Positions 58,500-64,000 of a DNA stretch of 64,000 bases are shown here, in pieces. The stretch covers positions 8,310,501 to 8,374,500 of the forward strand of contig OX387200.1 in assembly GCA_947561715.1 (NCBI GenBank), given 5' to 3'. The position numbers were made by a program, and so were the translations under genes. Origin of the DNA: Ascidia mentula. Its lineage: Eukaryota > Chordata > Ascidiacea > Phlebobranchia > Ascidiidae. The notes below the pieces were generated by a model, which was not told where the DNA came from, ran no database searches, and saw only the letters and a program-made list of their open reading frames with translations. How positions within the stretch are numbered: the stretch's first letter is position 1; every line of letters starts with the position of its first letter.

Positions 58500-60116
58500 A
58501 TGACACTAAAATCTGAAAAGGTGGAAATGAAGGTAGGATATGTCAATATGATATATAATATTTTATGACTTTATTGATTTGTTTATGATAGAGTGTAAAA
58601 TAATGTTCCTAGAGAAAAAATGAATTGTATTTTAGATTTGAACTATCTAAAATAAACTTTATTAGATTTAAACTAAATTCAGGTGAAGAACTACAAGCTT
58701 AGTGTTATTGCTATATTCTTACATTTTTAGATACCAACAATGCCCATTTCCAGCATAACTGGTTATGCAAATCTTACACCAACATTTCTCTTGAAATTGG
58801 TTAATCTCTTGCAAGAACCAGAATTCGCGAAATATGTTTCATGGAGTGAAGATGGGCAGTCCTTTGTTGTGCATGATCAGGCTGGGTTTTCAAAGTATGT
58901 TTTGCCCAAATATTTTAAACACAACAAGTTTGCAAGTTTTGTGAGGCAACTAAATATGTACGGTTTTCGGAAAGTAACCACCATACAACAGGGAAGTCTG
59001 GATCTTCAACATGAGTCAATTGAATTCTTGCACCCTTTTTTCAAGCGAGGAGAGGAAGGACTGTTACAATACATCAAGCGAAAAGTGACCCAAAGTAATA
59101 AAACTGAGGAACTGTCAACTGTACTTGAAGATGTGACAGATATAAAAAATACACAGACAACCATCTCTGTCCAGTTGTCTGATATAAAACGAGAAAATGA
59201 GGACCTCTGGAGAGAGGTTGTATCCCTTCGACAAAAGCATGCCCATCAACAAAAGGTGGTTAATCGCCTGATACAGTTTCTTGTCTCTCTTGTACAGCAT
59301 CATGGTGGTGTTGGATTAAAAAGAGCCCTCCCCTTAATGATTGAATCAGGCAGTGGTGATGGACCTCCTTTTCCAAAGCTCCCACGAAATGAGTTGGAAA
59401 CAGAAAAACTGTCTCAACCTGAAACCTCTGCTTTATCTCCAGAAGGCCCACTCATCACAGAACTCTTAGCCACAAACCCAGGTGCCATGGTTTTAGATGC
59501 AAACCAGCTTGCTCAAAAATTTAACCAAACTGATGAACTTCCAACCAGTCACAACAATGACAATTCCTCCATTGGAAGTTTATCTCTCGAAAATCAGGCA
59601 AACATGTTGGGCCAAATTCAACAGAACACTGATAGCAATACACCCCAAGGTGAAGGACCTAGTTTGGTTGATGGTTTTTTGCCAAGCAGTTCATTCGATA
59701 ACATTCAGGACCATACAGTAGAAGACTTGCTCAAGGGAATTGTAAACACTACTGATGACTCTGGTGGTGTAGTTTTGGGTGCATCAGCAAGCCCTGTTTC
59801 CAATCAACTGGCAATTGCCAATTCACCACAAGATATTAATTCAAACATAGACCTGATACAAAACAATTTGCACAGTATTAAGCGAAGGCTTTCTAATAAC
59901 CAGCAGGTAAAACTAGACTATGACCTGATCCAAGAACTGTTTAATAACTCTGTTGACATTACCCCATCCCCGAATGTATTTGAACCATCTACCAACCTGG
60001 AACCCAGTGGAAACGAGCTGGTACAATACACTGGTGGCGAGTTTCTTCCATCAACTGAACCTGATGACGAAAATATGCAAGATTTGGACCATTTTCTTAC
60101 TCTCCTAAAAGATTAA
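58500..60116 (+). CDS. HSF1: Heat-shock transcription factor (HSF1-type)
   Basis: Stress-activated trimeric factor that binds nGAAn arrays. Two exons: 58500-58532 (MTLKSEKVEMK) and 58731-60116, joined in phase 0 (K then IPTMPISSITG), giving 472 aa. The second exon alone, from ATG 58740, also gives a complete factor of 458 aa. Which start is used is uncertain, since a pyrimidine-AG acceptor lies 9 nt before the second ATG. The DNA-binding domain is full length (TFLLKLVNLL, VSWSEDGQSFVVHD, KYFKHNKFASFVRQLNMYGF). The HR-A/B coiled coil follows (residues about 125-200 of the shorter form). The C-terminal half is Ser/Asn/Asp-rich with a hydrophobic-acidic end (DLDHFLTLLKD) as in activation domains. 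A clear HR-C is not obvious, nor is a canonical phospho-sumoyl motif. Assignment to HSF1 rather than HSF2 or HSF4 is tentative. Confidence 0.92.
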
Positions 60117-60426
60117 ATGTCATGACATTTTCATTGTCATGCTTCCCCTGTAGCGAATATCAAACCGCAAGTTTCAATATCCTTCTGTTCCACCATCTGA
60201 CACTTCAGTTTTGTCTTATTGTTAGTTGTAAGTGTTCTATTGAAACCCTGTTTGTAAATATTTAATTCTCTGCAAGGCCTTAAAATACAACTCGCACAAT
60301 ATAATGGCCAAACATCATGCACTGCATGTCAACGTAAATTTTGTGTATTGCGACTCCTAACCAAACACGACCAACAGCAAAAACATCCCAAACGGTGCAA
60401 AGGCAACACATGCGAAATTTACATAA
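60117..60426. other. Convergent 3' regions of HSF and the astacin-like gene
   Basis: 310 bp between two stop codons on opposite strands. No coding signal is seen. Confidence 0.4.
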
Positions 60427-63400
60427 CTACTGGGGTGCATATACGTTGAAGTACACCTCCCGAAACCTGTTCACATCCGAGTTGCCACATATGAAGTCAA
60501 CCTTTCCGTCTCCATTCAAATCACTGAGGGTGGCTACGTCATCGTTGACGCACGAGGGGAAATTCCCTGTCCAGTCCAGCTGGTTTGAGAAGAATTCAAC
60601 CGAGCGCAACGTGATCTCCACAGAACTGAAAGGATATTGTTACACATGAGCGTTGCTGCAGCGTGTTATCTCGTGTTTTTTGTATGTACAGCCAACTGTT
60701 TACTTTTTGTGTTTATAGCTGCGCTCAGAGTTGTTTCTGCACCACAAATAAAATTTCGATTAAAGTATGTATCGCAGTGCGAGTGGATACGCAGGGTAAG
60801 GCAAGATCGCCCAACTGTGCAAGCCCGTTATACTTGCGGTATTGTGTTTCGATCAATAGGCGCACTGACATCGCAGCCAACCTGGATCATTCAATTTCTT
60901 TGGAACAATACCTACCCATCTCTTTTACGACAAATGAGGTCATCAAAACCGTCTCCGTTCACGTCACCAACCAACCTCTGACCAGGGGTTTCGACGAACA
61001 AACAGAAGCGAGTTTGTCCTTCCCAACTCAAACGCTTGTACTTTCCATCGAAGGATGCCATAAACAGACGACTGAAAGATAAAAAAACGGTTAAGTGTCA
61101 AACCCACCCCCACGATTTGCGCCATGTGGTGATTAGGACAGCTGTCAGTCTGTGCCGTGGATATAATCACACAATTATAAATATAAAGCATTCTGAAATA
61201 ACGCGCAATGCGGCGTCTTCTGTTTGCAAGACGACATTGAACTGGTAAACCTGCAACTCTTAAACATAAAATCTGCAACTAACCATAAGAGCATTTTTTG
61301 GACCTTAATGGGGGAATGCTAATAAAGACAGTGAACCACAAGCAATATAGAATTACTTCATAACTGTTTCAAACAAAGAACTTCCTATGACAAATCACTT
61401 ACATCCACCCGTCTGGGTAAACACAAGCGATGTCGTCCCTTCGGTCTCTGTTGAATTTTCCGGTGATTAGTTCCCCGTTCATACACATGTAGTCGTTCAG
61501 ATAGTTGGTGGCGCCAAACATCCCGGGAGCGAAACGGCCAGAAGCTGATCAGATCGCCGGCACATAACATGATGTTTGGAAGTTAGTACAAAAAAATTAT
61601 GAAATTCTTGTTAAAATCATTAGCCGCGATTGGATGAGCAGTAGATTGAAAAATCCTCCAGAAACCGTAACGGTCAAAATCTTTTAACTCTATGGCTATA
61701 TGCTAATTCGTAATAGTAATCTTGTCAGATGTGCTACTTTTCCTCACAGCAAATTTATAACTTACAGTGAACAACAAGTGTACTTTAATATATCGGTTGA
61801 ACATGGTGAAAGCTTGCTGGGTTAATGGAGATGTATAAGCGGTAACCAATGAGTTTGTACTTTAAATAACCGTCTTCTAAAGGAAGTTTGCTTGATTCTG
61901 ACCTTCTCTTCCCGTCGCATCGTCACCTCTGCAACCCACATCTGTGACGTCGACCTCAATACTGTCACCCTCACACCCGACCGAGTTGCGCTGTTTCGAG
62001 TTTAGGCATTTTCGAGTTCGAGTGCAAAGTTCTTTCTCCACGTCCTTCGACCATTCACTCCATTGTGTCCAATTGTTTCCGTTCACTGCAAAAAAAATAC
62101 CAAGGATGTATTCCGACAAAAACGGTTATCGACGTCAATAACGAGGTTCACAAATCTTAACCTATTTACAAATGTGTACATGGTAAAACTTCAAAGGAAC
62201 TTTTACGGCACGTTAAAATCATATGCTAAAACAGTAATAAGTAGAATATAAACAGATTGATAAAAAACAGCAATCGAAAGCCAAGGCAAATATAAATGCA
62301 CTTCGCTAACCATTCATTGTGAAAGTTGGTGCTATCCACTTGTTTTTGGGGACCGCAGACCGGCGGTAAAAAAAAATTGGTCGAAACGACTGAAACTCTC
62401 GCATGTAGCGGAAGAACACATAAACATAAACTTTGAAGCCAATCCTGCTCTAAAACACCGAAAACTTACGTTCATAACCGGAACAACGATATCTTCGGTT
62501 GATAAGCAGTTTGTCGGTGTCTTGAAGTCCCATAAACAGATCATCAGCATTTTCTCCCCTAATTGTCAGTCCTCCTTTGCCAGTTATGGTGGCGAGATTT
62601 TCGTCCACTGAGAATGCGTTGAACGCAAAGTGCATCACCGACTTAGGGTTGTAATCAACTCCAAGATCGAGTGCTTCGGCGTTGCTGAGTTTTGCGAATG
62701 CAGCTTCGTAGCCTAAAAGTGTGGATGTTTACTTGCAAACAGTTGTTCAGTGCTTTCGCTCAGGATGTTATTATAACAGAACATATTGCATTTGGATATT
62801 CGGCACTGCATAAGTTCTATACAAGGATACTTATAGGCTCCAGGTAACTCTTAATTTGCGGTAATGTATTCAAGTTTTTTTAAGAATAAGCTTCGAAATT
62901 CGTCTTGTTTAACAATAAATTAGTACAATCTCAAACAAATATAACATGACAATCAGCACCCTTACTACATCGCCAAGGCAAATGCAATATTACTATCAGT
63001 TATCTAATGCAAAGGGCCTGCAAAAGTTGGGTCGCCAGACTCTCCATTTTGGGACGCGAAAAATTTAAAAACAACAAATATGTTGAAAAATTTAAATATA
63101 ACGAAGTTTTCCGCCGCTTGCATTGGGTTGTTGTTACACAATAATTATTACAAAACTGTTTTATTGTTACGTCACAATTATACTGCATTGAGATTGTCGC
63201 GAGGTAATGATAGGCAGTAAATATTGCATAAGCTCTTACTTGGGCCACGAGACATTATGAATATACTTGTTGGTGGCGCCAAAAACCAATTACGGAACCC
63301 TGACCTTAATTGATGGTGCTCACTAAGTGTATTTTGTATGCGAATAGCTTATTTTCCAAAAATCCAAAAAGTACTGCGGCACACCTATAAGAATCCATAG

Positions 63401-64000
63401 CGGGACTTAAGTTAAGAACCACTGCTCTAAGTTATAGTAAAAGTAGCTCCCACCTGGCCTAATGTTTTTTGTGTTGATTGTTACGTACAGATCGCGGTCA
63501 GGTCGCGCTTGTTCGTGATGGAATCCCAACGCGTGCATGAATAGATGTTGAACGGTTGGCCCACCAGTGCAGAGAGTCGAGTGAATATTAACCGTGTTCT
63601 TATCCGGGTTGCGGCCGAACGAAGCACTGAACATAAAAAAACATCAATATCTAATTTTGCAAGTGAGACGTTTGGTATGCAAGCCTTAATTACATCACAA
63701 AACGCTCGCATTTCGTATGTTTATAAAAACATATTTCAATCAAATAAAAAACATCCTCAATTATATCAGGACTAATGTTTTGTTGCATAAACCTCGGGTA
63801 TACCTTTTGTCACCAGGGTTTACATGTACGATATCCCAACCAACGCAATGTTATCACGAACCTGCATTTGGACGCATTCATAATTTCAATGTATTGGGCT
63901 TCGAAGCTTGCATCGATAAAATCAAGGCAAGTTTCTCCAGAAATTTCAGTCAGTGCCCCGCGGACCAGTTGCCTTGCGTTGTCACCTTCGTTAAATTCAT
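60427..64000 (-). CDS. Secreted astacin-like protein with TSP1 and FG-GAP repeats; catalytic Glu missing (partial, 5' end outside window)
   Basis: Exons read: 63862-64000 (astacin core, EISGETCLDFIDASFEAQYI), 63454-63626 (zinc motif), 62471-62712 (YNPKSVMHFAFNAFS, the Met-turn and Tyr region), 61903-62085 (TSP1-like: NWTQWSEWSKDVEKELCTRT), 61403-61549 (ELITGKFNRDRRDDIACV), about 60917-61074 (LVGDVNGDGFDDLICRKRDG) and 60427 to about 60625 (LSDLNGDGKVDFICG). The last three are FG-GAP/VCBS-type calcium-loop repeats. A further small exon probably lies between 60740 and 60890. The zinc site reads HLFMHALGFHHEQARPDRD, whereas active astacins have HExxHxxGFxHE; the glutamate that polarises water is Leu here. 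The three His ligands remain, so the domain may bind zinc without proteolysis. Upstream parts (signal peptide, propeptide) lie beyond the right edge. Confidence 0.8.

Noticed and set aside
60637-61082. Plus-strand frames of 114 and 139 codons
   Set aside because: Antisense to FG-GAP exons of the astacin-like gene and without recognisable character.
63412-63440. hAT-like end (GTTAAGAACCACTG) in an astacin-gene intron
   Set aside because: The motif resembles a hAT terminus, but I found no partner end or matching 8-bp duplication, so I did not annotate an element.
1-64000. tRNA, rRNA or other structured RNA genes
   Set aside because: I looked for tRNA-like A and B boxes and for rRNA-like stretches and saw nothing I could support by eye. 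A covariance-model scan would settle this.

Overview
The window looks like part of a compact, AT-rich animal genome, most likely an ascidian tunicate such as Ciona or a relative. The evidence is short introns (often 50-400 bp), genes 100-300 bp apart on both strands, chordate-type orthologues (neugrin, LAMTOR4, PRCC, DTWD2, a membrane PAM), and several start codons a few bases after a pyrimidine-AG acceptor, as expected in a spliced-leader genome. The species is inferred from overall character, not from any marker sequence.

Layout. 1-5150 (-): TBC1D2-like Rab GAP, running off the left edge. 5866-8115 (-): oxysterol-binding protein with an intronless CDS. 8.1-10.8 kb: gene-poor, with small inverted-repeat elements. 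10.8-14.1 kb: CCT4 (+) and neugrin (-), convergent. 14.4-24.3 kb: a small hAT-like MITE, then a 9,685-bp Mutator-like (MULE) transposon. 24.4-30.8 kb: PRCC (+), DTWD2 (+), NSA2 (-), INO80B (-), LAMTOR4 (-). 31.3-35.1 kb: TBC1D16 (+) and glucosamine-6-phosphate deaminase (+). 36.2-38.2 kb: an unrecognised multi-exon gene (-) next to and partly overlapping a MITE. 38.8-39.7 kb: transposon debris. 40.7-48.4 kb: the full bifunctional PAM gene (-). 48.6-49.1 kb: bL20m (-). 52.3-53.1 kb: an unrecognised membrane protein (-). 55-60.1 kb: a BTB-C2H2 factor (+), SBDS (-), heat-shock factor (+). 60.4 kb to the right edge (-): an astacin-TSP1-FG-GAP secreted protein whose zinc motif lacks the catalytic Glu.

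The standout is the MULE at 14567-24251. It has 290-bp terminal inverted repeats that differ at one position by eye, and a perfect 9-bp target duplication. It carries two convergent genes that each start at a TIR. One encodes a MULE transposase fused to SWIM, Ulp1-like and PHD-like domains. The other is a gene built almost entirely of microexons: about 30 exons of 18-36 nt after an 81-nt first exon, including 21 tandem 104/105-bp units that each hold one in-frame 24-nt exon encoding RQTEKGAS, RQTEKEAS or SQAEKGAS. The layout parallels maize MuDR (mudrA transposase plus convergent mudrB), but I know of no transposon described with a microexon gene.

The host genes are mostly housekeeping: protein folding, ribosome assembly (NSA2, SBDS), chromatin remodelling, lysosomal mTORC1 scaffold, Rab GAPs, lipid transfer and neuropeptide amidation. 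They show no functional clustering beyond compact packing.
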